Of a DNA stretch of 64,000 nt, positions 20,610 to 30,141 are shown piece by piece. The position numbers and the translations under genes are program-made. The notes under the pieces were generated by a model. That model saw only the letters and a program-made list of their open reading frames with translations, was not told the DNA's origin and did no database searches. Positions within the stretch are counted from its first letter, which is position 1, and every line of letters starts with the position of its first letter. The stretch covers positions 310,001-374,000 of the forward strand of contig PGZF01000004.1 of the NCBI GenBank assembly GCA_002840125.1, given 5' to 3'. The stretch comes from Gammaproteobacteria bacterium HGW-Gammaproteobacteria-15. GTDB lineage: Bacteria; Pseudomonadota; Gammaproteobacteria; Enterobacterales; Alteromonadaceae.

Positions 20610-23567
20610 ATGAATAACAATATTTTTGCAAAAAGCCGTCTGGCTATGGCCATTTCACTTGTCATTGCCACAGGCAGCGCGCCCTTGCAGGCGCAAGATG
20701 TAGCTAACAACACTGCCGAGCCAGAAATTGAAGTGATACAAATCAGTGGTATCCGCGGCAGTTTAATCCGCTCTATGGACGTAAAACGTGAGGCCAATGG
20801 TGTGGTAGATGCGATATCAGCCGAGGAAATGGGGAAATTTCCTGACACCAACCTGGCTGAGTCATTGCAGCGGATTACCGGCGTAACGGTAAGCCGCGCC
20901 AATGGTGAAGGCAGCCAGATCACTGTACGTGGCTTTGGGCCAGAGTTTAACTTAGTCACCTTAAATGGCCGCCAGATGCCGGGCACCGGCTATACCCGTT
21001 CTTACAGCCTGGAAAACCTGGCATCAGAAGGCGTTAGCGCACTGGAGGTGCAAAAAACTGCCCGGGCAGAAAACCCCAGCGGTGGATTAGGTGCCACCGT
21101 TAATATTCTTACTGCCAAGCCGCTTAGCAGCCCGGGGCAGCGTTACAGTTTTTCTGCCAAAGGTATTTATGACTCATCTAATGAAAAAGGCGATGACATT
21201 ACGCCTGAGCTGGCCGCACTGTACAGTAATACTTTTGCGGATGAAAAATTTGGTGTAGCCATATCGGTATCGCATCAGCAGCGTGATTTTCAGCGCCAGT
21301 ATGCCAATATTCAGGGCTGGCAGGTACAAAATACCCTGCCAACGCTGGATGCTGCCAATGTAATTGACGCACGGCCGCAAGATAGCAATGGCAACCGGCT
21401 GGGGCCGGCGTTTTTCCCCAAAGATATGAACTATGGCATTGATGATGTGCAACGTGAGCGCAGCAATGGCCAGATCACCTTGCAATTTGCCCCGGTTAAT
21501 AATTTTGTCGCAACCTTAGATTACACTGCATCTCAGGCTATTACCGGGGTAGAAACCATAGGCTGGGGTATTTGGAACGAGTTTGGCGGTAATATCAGGG
21601 CCTACGAGCTGGATGCAAACGGTACGGCTGTATACGCCGATATCAGTGGCAACGACGGCTCCTTCACTGCAAGTAAAGGCAGTACAGAGGTGCTGGCCCG
21701 CTCTGCCGGCCTTAATCTGGACTGGACCATCAGTGAAGATTTTCACCTGAGTCTGGATTATCACGACTCAGATAACAAAACAGATAACGGCGCAGATAAA
21801 GGCAGTGGTAACTATGGCCAGGTTATTATCGGCTCGGATCAGCTGAGCACTAAAATTTATGATTACCGTAACGGCGATATTCCGCAGGCCTCAATTTTAT
21901 GGCGTAACGGTACCAACGAATTAACGCCGGCAGAGATGGACTCTAACTTCAGCCAGTTTACCCATTCGCCGGGCGAATCAGCCATCAAGCAGTTGCGGCT
22001 GGATGGCACCTGGTATAATTCTGTATTTAAAATTCCATTAGTCAGCATTAAAACCGGCGCGGCTTACACCAAGCAAACTATGGGCGGCTATACTGCCTGG
22101 AGCGGATTGCGCGGTGGCGCAGGCTTTAACCCCAGTTTTACTGCCATCTTCCCGGACAGTATGTTTGTACGCAACAGCACTGCAGGCTTTTTGGATCAGT
22201 TTAGCGGTGGCGGCTTAAATATGGCATCGCCCTATTATTACACCTACAGCTTTGATGAAGCCGTGGCCCGCCAGCGGGCATTTCTGACCGAGGCGGTGAT
22301 GGGCGATGATGTATATGTGCCGGATGCTTATTTTGACGGTATTGACAGCGAAAGCTACGTTGAAGAAAAAACCACCAGTGTTTACCTGCAATCTGACTGG
22401 CAGTTTGATGTTGCCAGTTTTCCGGTGCAGCTGAATATTGGTGTGCGTTATGAAGAAACCGATGTGTTAAGCACGGTACGCCAGCCGGTACCATTGCAGG
22501 TTGTCTGGTCCAGCGCATCGGAATGGATTATGCAAAACGAAGCCGGCGAAGATACCTTTTTGGACCAAACCGGCAAACACGATGTGTTGCTGCCGATGTT
22601 TGATTTCAGGGTAGATTTGACCGATGACGTTGTTGCACGTTTCTCCTGGGGCAAAACCATTGCCAGAGCACCGCTGGGCTTGCTGGCAGGCGGCCGTAGT
22701 TTAAGTGGCAGCCCTAAAATTGGCTCGCGCACCGGCGGTGAGGGTAATACCAACCTGCAACCTTTTGAGTCAACCAACCTTGATTTGAGTGTGGAATATT
22801 ATTACGCAGAAGGTAGCTACGCAGCTATTGGCTACTTTAAAAAGGATGTTAAAAACTTTATTGCCAACGACAGTGTCGATATGCAGTTTGAAGGCTTGCA
22901 CGATATTTATCTGGGCCCACGCTATCTGACAGCACAACAGCAACTGATTGCTGGTGGTGATGCTAACCCCGATATTGGCGATATTTATCAGCAAATGCTG
23001 GTAAATGGCCACGGTACAGGGGCAAATAACGCCACTATAGTGCCAACTGCAGACGACCCGCTGATCACCTGGCGCATTACCCGGCCATTTAACAGTGAGA
23101 AGAAATCAGTAGATGGCTTTGAACTGGCAGTACAGTATTTATTTGGCAGCAGCGGCTTTGGTGTCGGGGCTAATGCCACCTTTGTTGATGGTGATGTCAA
23201 GTTTGATGTAACCAGCCTTGAAGTACAAGCGCCGTTAAACGGCCTGAGCGACTCGGCTAACTTTCAGGCGTTTTATGAAAACCACGGTTTATCGGTAAAA
23301 GTAACGTATGCCTGGCGTGACAGCTACCTGATTGGTGTTGGCCAGTCGCAGGGCTCGTCAGATGCTCCGCCGCAATTTGCCAAAACCTTTGGCCAGTGGG
23401 ATTTAAGCGTTAATTACGCTATTAACGACAACCTGACCGTGTTTTTTGAAGGCATAAACCTGAACAATGAAACCGAGCAAGGTTATGGCCGCTACGAAGA
23501 GCAATTCCTGTTTGCCCGCCAGTATGGCCCGCGTTACGCGGTTGGTATGCGGTACACCTTTAAATAA
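20610..23567 (+). CDS. TonB-dependent receptor, carbohydrate type
   Basis: A 985-residue outer-membrane transporter: signal peptide (1-25), a TonB-box-like stretch (EVIQISGIRGSL), a plug domain (about 45-160: MGKFPDTNLAESLQRITGVT, then QITVRGFGPEFNLVTLNGRQ), and a long beta barrel. These plug motifs match the TIGR01782-type receptors of Alteromonadales and Xanthomonads, often linked to polysaccharide use. The protein ends TFK rather than in Phe. With the GH16 lipoprotein it makes a minimal glucan-use pair: the enzyme releases oligosaccharides that the receptor takes up, by inference. Confidence 0.9.
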   Translation: MNNNIFAKSRLAMAISLVIATGSAPLQAQDVANNTAEPEIEVIQISGIRGSLIRSMDVKREANGVVDAISAEEMGKFPDTNLAESLQRITGVTVSRANGEGSQITVRGFGPEFNLVTLNGRQMPGTGYTRSYSLENLASEGVSALEVQKTARAENPSGGLGATVNILTAKPLSSPGQRYSFSAKGIYDSSNEKGDDITPELAALYSNTFADEKFGVAISVSHQQRDFQRQYANIQGWQVQNTLPTLDAANVIDARPQDSNGNRLGPAFFPKDMNYGIDDVQRERSNGQITLQFAPVNNFVATLDYTASQAITGVETIGWGIWNEFGGNIRAYELDANGTAVYADISGNDGSFTASKGSTEVLARSAGLNLDWTISEDFHLSLDYHDSDNKTDNGADKGSGNYGQVIIGSDQLSTKIYDYRNGDIPQASILWRNGTNELTPAEMDSNFSQFTHSPGESAIKQLRLDGTWYNSVFKIPLVSIKTGAAYTKQTMGGYTAWSGLRGGAGFNPSFTAIFPDSMFVRNSTAGFLDQFSGGGLNMASPYYYTYSFDEAVARQRAFLTEAVMGDDVYVPDAYFDGIDSESYVEEKTTSVYLQSDWQFDVASFPVQLNIGVRYEETDVLSTVRQPVPLQVVWSSASEWIMQNEAGEDTFLDQTGKHDVLLPMFDFRVDLTDDVVARFSWGKTIARAPLGLLAGGRSLSGSPKIGSRTGGEGNTNLQPFESTNLDLSVEYYYAEGSYAAIGYFKKDVKNFIANDSVDMQFEGLHDIYLGPRYLTAQQQLIAGGDANPDIGDIYQQMLVNGHGTGANNATIVPTADDPLITWRITRPFNSEKKSVDGFELAVQYLFGSSGFGVGANATFVDGDVKFDVTSLEVQAPLNGLSDSANFQAFYENHGLSVKVTYAWRDSYLIGVGQSQGSSDAPPQFAKTFGQWDLSVNYAINDNLTVFFEGINLNNETEQGYGRYEEQFLFARQYGPRYAVGMRYTFK

Positions 23568-23593
23568 CGTCAGCACAACCACTTAAGTGTAAC

Positions 23594-23625
23594 AAGGCCC
23601 CGCTAAAATGGGGCTTTGTTTTTTC
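23594..23625 (+). terminator. Terminator of the TonB receptor gene
   Basis: AAGGCCCC / GGGGCTTT stem with one wobble pair, 8-base loop, and a T-rich tail. Confidence 0.85.
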
Positions 23626-23673
23626 TGCCATGCCGAACCAGGGTGGATATGCCCGGTAAGGTTAATTTTGTTT

Positions 23674-23729
23674 TCGTCATAAAACTGTCACCAAACAGAC
23701 ATCATACCGACATTTTCTCTGCCGATACT
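23674..23729 (+). promoter_or_regulatory. Four-half-site Pho box and promoter of porin 2
   Basis: TCGTCAT (23674), CTGTCAC (23685), CAGACAT (23696) and CCGACAT (23707) are in exact 11-bp phase, and a GATACT -10 element lies at 23724-23729, 10 bp after the last. This is the most complete Pho box array in the window. Confidence 0.85.
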
Positions 23730-23782
23730 GTGCCCCAGTTAAACACAGGCACATCGATAATAACGACTATTCGGAGAGTAAA

Positions 23783-24820
23783 ATGAAAACAATCAAATTT
23801 GGTCTGGTTGCTGCAGCCGTTCTGGCTTCTTTAGCTGTTCCGGCTATGGCTGCTGACGTTACCATATATGGCCGCGCCCATTTATCACTGGACTCACTGG
23901 ATAACGGTGATGAAGATGGCACTAACGTGTCAAGTAACTCCAGCCGTCTGGGCTTTAAAGCCAGCACCAAACTGGAAGGCGGTTTAGAAGCCTTTGTACA
24001 AATTGAACAGAATATCCGTTTTGATGAAGGTTCTGGTAACTGGGCATCGCGTGATTCTTTTGTTGGTATCAAAGGCGATTTCGGCCAGGTACGCGCCGGT
24101 CAGTTTGATACTCCGTTAAAAGCTGTACGCAGCAAAGTAGATATGTTCGGCGACCGTATCGGTGATATCCGTAACTTAACCCGCACCAGCACTTCAGGCG
24201 ATACTAATGCCAATATCGGTAACGTGTTTGATGAGCGTTACAAAAACGGCGTGCATTACCGCAGCCCAAGCATGAACAACTTCACCTTTGACTTACACTA
24301 CACGCCACACAATAACACTGGCGCGACAGTAGACAACGTGCAGGAATCTTACAGCATGTCGGTAAGCTATGAAGTTAAAGGTTTTTATGCTGCTGTAGCA
24401 TACGAGACTTTTGAAGGCCAAAACGATCTGGATCCAAGTGCAGTGCGCGTAGGTGTGTTTTATGACATCACTGATGCTTTCCGTTTAGCCGGTATGTATC
24501 AGAATGCCAGCGATGTACCAGGTGGTGACCGCAACGTATACGGTATCGGTGCCAGCTACAAAATGGGTGCTTATACTCTGCGCAGCCAGTACTACGTAGC
24601 CGGTGACAACGATGCAGACGACACTGGTGCTAACATGTTTGTTATTGGTGCAGACCGTAACTTCGGCAAAGATCTGTTGATGTACGTAGCTTATGGCGTA
24701 ACAAATAATGACGATAATGCCAGCTTCCGTGTATCAGCCGGTGGCCGCGACACTCAACTAAGTACTGTTCGTGGTGAAAATGCAGCGGGCTTATCTTTAG
24801 GTATCCAATACAGTTTCTAA
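23783..24820 (+). CDS. Gram-negative porin, phosphate-regulated (porin 2)
   Basis: A 345-residue outer-membrane porin: signal peptide (1-23, AMA cleavage), first strand DVTIYGRAHLSLDSLDNG, the porin signature SSRLGFKASTKLEGGLEAFVQIEQNI, then DFGQVRAGQFDTPLK and a C-terminal Phe (GIQYSF). It is one of two porins here with Pho boxes and lies directly upstream of phoB-phoR. It is probably a major outer-membrane channel made under phosphate limitation; ion selectivity cannot be judged. It has its own promoter and terminator. Confidence 0.92.
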   Translation: MKTIKFGLVAAAVLASLAVPAMAADVTIYGRAHLSLDSLDNGDEDGTNVSSNSSRLGFKASTKLEGGLEAFVQIEQNIRFDEGSGNWASRDSFVGIKGDFGQVRAGQFDTPLKAVRSKVDMFGDRIGDIRNLTRTSTSGDTNANIGNVFDERYKNGVHYRSPSMNNFTFDLHYTPHNNTGATVDNVQESYSMSVSYEVKGFYAAVAYETFEGQNDLDPSAVRVGVFYDITDAFRLAGMYQNASDVPGGDRNVYGIGASYKMGAYTLRSQYYVAGDNDADDTGANMFVIGADRNFGKDLLMYVAYGVTNNDDNASFRVSAGGRDTQLSTVRGENAAGLSLGIQYSF

Positions 24821-24836
24821 GCTGATAGTTGCTATT

Positions 24837-24864
24837 AAGCCCGCCTTCGTGGCGGGCTTTTTTA
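24837..24864 (+). terminator. Terminator of porin 2
   Basis: AAGCCCGCC-TTCGT-GGCGGGCTT stem with a T run, in front of the phoB promoter. Confidence 0.93.
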
Positions 24865-24911
24865 TTCGGCTGCATAAATATTATTTGTTATATAAATGTT
24901 TATTTAGTTTT

Positions 24912-24945
24912 GTTTCATAAAATTGTCATAATTTATGCGCATAAT
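24912..24945 (+). promoter_or_regulatory. Pho box and promoter of phoBR
   Basis: GTTTCAT-AAAA-TTGTCAT at 24912-24929, followed after 10 bp by a CATAAT -10 element at 24940-24945. This indicates autoregulation of phoBR, as in E. coli. Confidence 0.82.
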
Positions 24946-24976
24946 AAGCGCATGCTAAACACTTCGGTAGAATACT

Positions 24977-25663
24977 ATGTCAAGAAGAATCCTGGTTGTA
25001 GAAGATGAAGCGCCTATCCGCGATATGCTGTGTTTTGTGTTGGAACAAAACGGTTATCAGGCTGCAACGGCAGAAGATTTTGACTCTGCCATTAATGCAC
25101 TGGTTGAACCCTACCCGGATTTAGTTTTGTTAGACTGGATGTTGCCCGGTGGCAGTGGTATTCAGATCGCCAAAAAAATGAAGCAGCACGACCTTACCCG
25201 TAATATTCCTATCATTATGATCACTGCCCGTGGTGAAGAAGAAGACAAAGTTCGCGGCCTGGAAGTGGGTGCCGATGACTATGTTACCAAGCCATTTTCA
25301 CCCAAAGAGCTGATGGCCCGCATCAAAGCGGTGATCCGCCGTGTAGCGCCTACCAGCCTGGATGAAGTGATAGAAGTACAGGGCTTAAAGCTTGATCCGG
25401 TGTCGCATCGCGTAATGGCTTCTGATCAGGCTCTGGATATGGGGCCAACCGAGTTTCGCTTACTGCATTTCTTTATGACTCACCCCGAGCGGGTATACAG
25501 CCGTGAACAACTGCTGGACCATGTCTGGGGCACCAACGTGTATGTAGAAGACCGCACAGTAGATGTACATATCCGCCGTTTACGTAAGGCGATTTCTGTT
25601 GCCGGGCATGATAGATTAGTGCAAACCGTACGGGGCTCTGGCTACCGTTTCTCTGCTAAATAA
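24977..25663 (+). CDS. phoB: Phosphate regulon response regulator PhoB
   Basis: Transcription activator of the phosphate regulon, 228 residues. Receiver domain with the acidic pocket near residues 9-11, the phosphorylated Asp as D53 ([13 protein letters not shown]), and K105 in [13 protein letters not shown]; then an OmpR-type winged-helix domain (about 130-226) ending [13 protein letters not shown]. Numbering agrees with E. coli PhoB. It is co-transcribed with phoR, 18 bases downstream. Confidence 0.97.
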   Translation: MSRRILVVEDEAPIRDMLCFVLEQNGYQAATAEDFDSAINALVEPYPDLVLLDWMLPGGSGIQIAKKMKQHDLTRNIPIIMITARGEEEDKVRGLEVGADDYVTKPFSPKELMARIKAVIRRVAPTSLDEVIEVQGLKLDPVSHRVMASDQALDMGPTEFRLLHFFMTHPERVYSREQLLDHVWGTNVYVEDRTVDVHIRRLRKAISVAGHDRLVQTVRGSGYRFSAK

Positions 25664-25681
25664 AGGCTAAACCCTAACGCT

Positions 25682-27016
25682 ATGCGCCAACTGTTATCAA
25701 AAAGGAAGGTATACACTAAGCTCTTCCTTTTTTACTGTTTTATTGCTCTGGTTGGCCTTATTTCTAACAGCCTGCTGCTGGCATTGCTTATTTTCACTGT
25801 GGCGTTACTGCTTTGGCATTACCATCATTTATTTTTAATGGATAAATGGCTGTGGCGTGACCGCAAATTATCACCGCCGATCAGCGAAGGCATCTGGGGC
25901 CATTTATTCGAAGGTATTTATTACCTGCAACGGCGCGACAGGCGTAAAAAGCGCGAGCTGCGCAATGTAGTGCGCCGTTTTCGTGACGGCGCCGAAGCCT
26001 TGCCTGAAGCCGTAGTTGTGTTAACTGACGACTGGAGCATTATCTGGAGCAATAAGCTGGCGCAAATTCTGGTAGGCCTGCATTGGCCGGCCGATGAGGG
26101 CCAGCGGCTGGACAACCTGATCCGCCACCCTGATTTCCTAGACTACTTAAAACATGCCAAGTTTGAGCAACCACTTGAGCTTGCCTCGCCGGTTAACGAT
26201 CAACTGACGCTTGAATTTAATATTATGTCTTATGGCGCAGAGCAGTACCTGCTGATTGTGCGCGATATCACCCAGTTAAAGCAGCTGGAGCAAATTCGCA
26301 AAGACTTTGTCGCCAACGTATCACATGAGCTGCGCACGCCGCTTACTGTGTTGCAGGGCTATCTTGAAGTGATGGACGACGAACATCTGCCCGATAAAGC
26401 TATGTGGAAAAAAGCCCATAACGTTATGCTGGATCAAACCAAACGCATGGACTCTCTGGTGCAGCAGTTGTTAACACTGTCGCGTATTGAGGCCTCTGCC
26501 AGGGTACAGTTTGAACCGATAGTAGATGTGCCTGTTATGTTGCATCAGCTGGAACAGGAAGCGCAAACGCTGAACCGCGAAAAACAGCACAGCATTCGTT
26601 TTGATATTGACGACAGCCTGAAGGTTACCGGTGTGACCGAAGAGCTACGCAGTGCTTTCTCCAATCTGGTCACTAATGCCATTAAATACACCCCGGCCGG
26701 TGGTGATATTAGCGTTAGCTGGCAGCGCCAGCATTTAAAAGCGGTATTTGCTGTTAACGACAATGGCGAAGGTATAGCTGCGCACCATGTAAAGCGCCTT
26801 ACCGAGCGCTTTTACCGGGTAGATCAGGCCCGCGCCCGCAATACCGGTGGCACCGGGCTGGGGCTGGCCATTGTAAAGCACGTATTGTCGCGCCATAACA
26901 GCCGGCTAATGATTTTCAGTGAGCCGGGCAAAGGCAGCAGTTTTTCCTTCTCAATACCGGCAGAACTGGTGCTGGGGCAGAAAACAAAAAAGCGCGAAGA
27001 AAAACCGCTGCAATAA
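25682..27016 (+). CDS. phoR: Phosphate regulon sensor kinase PhoR
   Basis: Inner-membrane histidine kinase for PhoB, 444 residues. N-terminal hydrophobic hairpin (about 13-46) with no large periplasmic domain, a charged linker, a PAS domain (about 105-195), the phospho-acceptor His H215 in ANVSHELRTPLTVLQGY, and a HATPase domain with N, G1 (DNGEGI) and G2 (GTGLGLAIVKH) boxes. As in E. coli, the lack of a periplasmic sensor implies that signalling comes through PstSCAB and PhoU. Both PhoU proteins in this window are possible partners. Confidence 0.96.
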   Translation: MRQLLSKRKVYTKLFLFYCFIALVGLISNSLLLALLIFTVALLLWHYHHLFLMDKWLWRDRKLSPPISEGIWGHLFEGIYYLQRRDRRKKRELRNVVRRFRDGAEALPEAVVVLTDDWSIIWSNKLAQILVGLHWPADEGQRLDNLIRHPDFLDYLKHAKFEQPLELASPVNDQLTLEFNIMSYGAEQYLLIVRDITQLKQLEQIRKDFVANVSHELRTPLTVLQGYLEVMDDEHLPDKAMWKKAHNVMLDQTKRMDSLVQQLLTLSRIEASARVQFEPIVDVPVMLHQLEQEAQTLNREKQHSIRFDIDDSLKVTGVTEELRSAFSNLVTNAIKYTPAGGDISVSWQRQHLKAVFAVNDNGEGIAAHHVKRLTERFYRVDQARARNTGGTGLGLAIVKHVLSRHNSRLMIFSEPGKGSSFSFSIPAELVLGQKTKKREEKPLQ

Positions 27017-27028
27017 CAACCAAAGCTG

Positions 27029-27910
27029 CTACGGCGCGGTTTTTTTGCTGCGCTGCCAACAGCGATCAATTGCTTGTTCTGCCACCAGCCCTAGCACATC
27101 CTGCTCCAATGCATCGGCATGGCCTAAGAAGGTTTGCGCCAGTTCCCGATCTGCCAGCGCCGTAGCCACCAGGTCTACTGCATCAGCCACTGTGGTGCCG
27201 TGTTCGTAATACCTGACATGGTGGCGGGTATCCACCACTATATCAGCCGACTCCTGACACCATTTTTCAAACACTTGCTTTGCCAATTGCCGGTAACGGG
27301 CCTGGGGGCCACCAAATATTACGAAAAACGTATCAGCGGTAGCTTTGCCAAACTGCTCAGCTATTTTATCCAGATACAACAGCAGTTGTGTGGTTTCATC
27401 CATTGCACTTTGCAGCATTAACTGCGCAAAAACCGGCTCAAGTTTGCGGCTATATTCCAATATCAGGCCGTGATCAACGGTGCCATCGTAAGCCGCAGCA
27501 TTGAGTAATTGCTGTGTGGCAGTAAACAGCTGCTGGCCGACGGCATCACCGGCCTCATGTTTAAGCTGTACGAGAAGGTTGTGCAGTAAAGCGGCTGCAT
27601 TCGGCTGTGGCGTTTGCAGCAGCGTGTAGTACACCGCCATGGTGCTGTGGCTCAGCGTTTTTCGCCGATGATAGCCTGGGCCGTTAACGGTATATTCGCT
27701 AATACTGTCGCCACAACAGGCAATCAGGCGACTATCCATGCGCACAATCAGCAAAATATGGCCGTGGGTAATTTTGTCGGCAAAATGCTGCTTTCTTTTT
27801 GCATACTGCAGATGAAATAACTGATTAATTTCACCCAAGGCTGAATCTGCCGGTTCAGCCTTGGTGTCCTGCAACGTAATGTTCACCAACTTATCTGCGA
27901 CCATTTTCAT
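27029..27910 (-). CDS. Conserved-looking protein of unknown function
   Basis: A soluble protein of 293 residues with no signal peptide or clear transmembrane helix. I do not recognise a family. It is mostly helical by composition, with FFVIFGGPQARYRQLAKQVF near the middle and several Cys and His that form no obvious motif. The open frame runs up to 27943, but the ATG at 27910 begins directly after the stop codon of the SDR gene (27912), so the two are almost certainly one operon and perhaps linked in a stress response. It converges on phoR. Confidence 0.7.
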   Translation of the reverse strand: MKMVADKLVNITLQDTKAEPADSALGEINQLFHLQYAKRKQHFADKITHGHILLIVRMDSRLIACCGDSISEYTVNGPGYHRRKTLSHSTMAVYYTLLQTPQPNAAALLHNLLVQLKHEAGDAVGQQLFTATQQLLNAAAYDGTVDHGLILEYSRKLEPVFAQLMLQSAMDETTQLLLYLDKIAEQFGKATADTFFVIFGGPQARYRQLAKQVFEKWCQESADIVVDTRHHVRYYEHGTTVADAVDLVATALADRELAQTFLGHADALEQDVLGLVAEQAIDRCWQRSKKTAP

Positions 27911-27911
27911 C

Positions 27912-28814
27912 TTAAGGCAAATGGTTACCGCCGGTAACGCCAATCACTTCGGCCGTTACATAGCTTGATTCCTGTGACGCCAGATAGACGTAAGCCGGTG
28001 CTAATTCAGCAGGTTGGCCGGGGCGGCCCATCGGTGTATTCTGGCCAAATTCTTCCAGTTTGTCTGCAGGTTGGCCGCCGCTTTGTTGTAGTGGTGTCCA
28101 GATCGGGCCCGGTGCTACGGCGTTTACCCGTATGCCTTTTTTAATCAGCATCTTAGCTAAACTTTTGGTAAAGCCGGTAATAGCGCTTTTACTGGAAGCA
28201 TAATCCAGCAAACCGGCCGACGGTTGGTAAGACTGAATTGACGTAGTATTAATGATACTGGCACCGGCTGGCATATGCGGCAGCGCGGCTTTAGTGATCC
28301 AAAACATGGCAAACACATTGGTTGCATAAGTTTGCTGAAACTGCTCAGTGCTTAAATCGGCTAGTTCCTCAACGAACTGCTGCTTGCCGGCGTTATTGAC
28401 CAGTATATCGATACCGCCCAGCTTTTCAGCCGCCTGTTGCACCAGGCTTTGGCAAAATTTTTCATCTGAAATATCGCCGGCTATTGCATAGGCTTTTACC
28501 TCAGCGGCGTGTAATTCTCTTAGCACGGTATGAGCATCTTGTTCTTCAGACGGTAGATAGTTAATCACCACATCGGCGCCTTCGCGGGCAAAGGCGATTG
28601 CCACAGCGCGGCCAATACCCGAATCGCCACCGGTGATCAGCGCTTTTCGGCCTTTTAATCTGCCACTACCCTGGTAGCTGTTTTCACCGTGATCCGCTTT
28701 GGGCGATAATATCGCATCAAGTGCGGGGTCTGGCTGGGTTTTATCGTAGTGGGTGTCATCTATCGGATACTGCTTGCGGGGATCTTGCATGCTGCACTGG
28801 TTTTGCGTCTTCAT
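27912..28814 (-). CDS. Short-chain dehydrogenase/reductase, general-stress type
   Basis: A 300-residue NAD(P)-dependent oxidoreductase. A 45-residue N-terminal extension ([20 protein letters not shown]) precedes the Rossmann fold with [14 protein letters not shown] and the catalytic YASSK. The long N-terminus and this motif set match the YghA/GsiB-neighbour SDRs often tied to osmotic or general stress; the substrate is not known. It has a strong GGAGG site 8 bases upstream. The unknown gene directly follows. Confidence 0.9.
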   Translation of the reverse strand: MKTQNQCSMQDPRKQYPIDDTHYDKTQPDPALDAILSPKADHGENSYQGSGRLKGRKALITGGDSGIGRAVAIAFAREGADVVINYLPSEEQDAHTVLRELHAAEVKAYAIAGDISDEKFCQSLVQQAAEKLGGIDILVNNAGKQQFVEELADLSTEQFQQTYATNVFAMFWITKAALPHMPAGASIINTTSIQSYQPSAGLLDYASSKSAITGFTKSLAKMLIKKGIRVNAVAPGPIWTPLQQSGGQPADKLEEFGQNTPMGRPGQPAELAPAYVYLASQESSYVTAEVIGVTGGNHLP

Positions 28815-29022
28815 TTTGCACCTCCGGTTGAGTTACACAGAACGATACTAAGGGATATTAGCAAGGGGAGTAGCAGGTTTTGTGCCTATACGGCCAGATG
28901 AACAAATAGTCTAGTTGAATCAGGCAGACAGGCCGTTACCGGGCCGGTAGTGAAGGATAAAGCTGGGGTAGAAATTGAGCAGAGGTTGAATATCTTACCG
29001 GCGTAAAACGTAAAACTTTCAT

Positions 29023-29043
29023 AAGCCAGCACAATGGCTGGCT
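29023..29043 (-). terminator. Hairpin after the GNAT gene
   Basis: AGCCAGC / GCTGGCT stem just past the stop, read on the minus strand, with only a mixed T-rich tail. A weak terminator at best. Confidence 0.45.
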
Positions 29044-29044
29044 G

Positions 29045-29551
29045 CTACAACAACAGCTGCCAATAGCCGACATCCAGCCATTGGTTAAACTTAAAACCTA
29101 CCTGCTTAAACTCGGCTACCTGTGTCATAGCAAACTTTTTATGCAGCGCTATGCTGGCATCATTTGGCAGGGCAATACCGGCGATAACAGCGTGAATACC
29201 GCGTTGTTTTAACTGTGCAAACAGTTGCTGATACAGCATTGAGCCAATACCGGCGCCGGTGGCGGCAGGCGCCACATAGACACTGACCTCTACCGAAAAA
29301 CGGTAAGCAAACCTTGCCCGCCATTTGGTGGCATAGGCATAGCCGGTTATATTGCCGTTGCTATCTTCAGCTACCAGATAGGGCAGGTTGGCCTGCAGTA
29401 CTTCGCTGATTCGGCTTTGCATCTGTGCTGCATCAATTTTTTCGGTTTCAAAGCTCACCGTAGTATTGGTAATGTAGTGGTTATAAATAGCCACTATTGC
29501 TGCAGCATCATCAGTATTGGCCGCACGTATTTTTATCTTCGCCGGTTGCAT
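29045..29551 (-). CDS. GNAT N-acetyltransferase, phosphinothricin-acetyltransferase-like
   Basis: A 168-residue acetyltransferase of the Pat/YncA type: IRAANTDDAAAIVAIYNHYI near the start, TVSFETE, and the acetyl-CoA binding segment VAPAATGAGIGSMLYQ. Relatives acetylate methionine sulfone, sulfoximine or related small amines. It is the last gene of a three-gene minus-strand cluster, 1 base after tag; no functional link is obvious. Confidence 0.9.
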   Translation of the reverse strand: MQPAKIKIRAANTDDAAAIVAIYNHYITNTTVSFETEKIDAAQMQSRISEVLQANLPYLVAEDSNGNITGYAYATKWRARFAYRFSVEVSVYVAPAATGAGIGSMLYQQLFAQLKQRGIHAVIAGIALPNDASIALHKKFAMTQVAEFKQVGFKFNQWLDVGYWQLLL

Positions 29552-29552
29552 C

Positions 29553-30131
29553 TTAGTTTGCTACTACCTGTGTTTTGCGAAAGCAGTTATTGTGATGATC
29601 ATTTACCATACCGCAGGCCTGCATATGGGCGTAAATAATGGTAGAGCCAACAAACTTAAAGCCACGTTTTTTTAAGTCTTTGCTCATTGCATCTGATTCC
29701 GGGCTGGTGGCACGATAATCAGCCGGGCCGGCGATACTATTTTGCTGGGGTGTGTTGTTTACAAAGCGCCATTGGTAGTTGCTAAAACTGCCAAACTCGG
29801 CCTGTACCTCTAAAAACCGCGCGGCGTTGTTAATGGCAGCAGCTACTTTTAACCGGTTGCGGATAATGCCGGGGTTTTGTAGCAGTTCAGCCGCTTTGGC
29901 CTCATCAAAGGCGGCTACTTTTACCGGGTCAAAGTTGGCGAAGGCAACACGATAGCTATCACGCTTTTTCAGTACCGTGTACCAGCTAAGGCCGGCCTGT
30001 GCCGCTTCCAGCGTTAAAAACTCAAACAGTTTGTTGTCGTCATACACTGGCACGCCCCATTCGGTATCGTGGTAGGCAACATAATCCGGTTTGGTTAAAT
30101 CTACCCAGTGACAGCGGCACGGTGTATTCAT
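29553..30131 (-). CDS. tag: DNA-3-methyladenine glycosylase I
   Basis: Removes 3-methyladenine from alkylated DNA in base-excision repair. The 192 residues match E. coli Tag: CHWVDL with the first zinc Cys, AYHDTEWGVP with a zinc His, GLSWYTVLKKR, KKRGFKFVGSTIIYAHMQACG, and the last ligands in GMVNDHHNNC. The gap to the upstream M20 hydrolase gene is 10 bases. Confidence 0.95.
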   Translation of the reverse strand: MNTPCRCHWVDLTKPDYVAYHDTEWGVPVYDDNKLFEFLTLEAAQAGLSWYTVLKKRDSYRVAFANFDPVKVAAFDEAKAAELLQNPGIIRNRLKVAAAINNAARFLEVQAEFGSFSNYQWRFVNNTPQQNSIAGPADYRATSPESDAMSKDLKKRGFKFVGSTIIYAHMQACGMVNDHHNNCFRKTQVVAN

Positions 30132-30141
30132 CTTGCGATCC

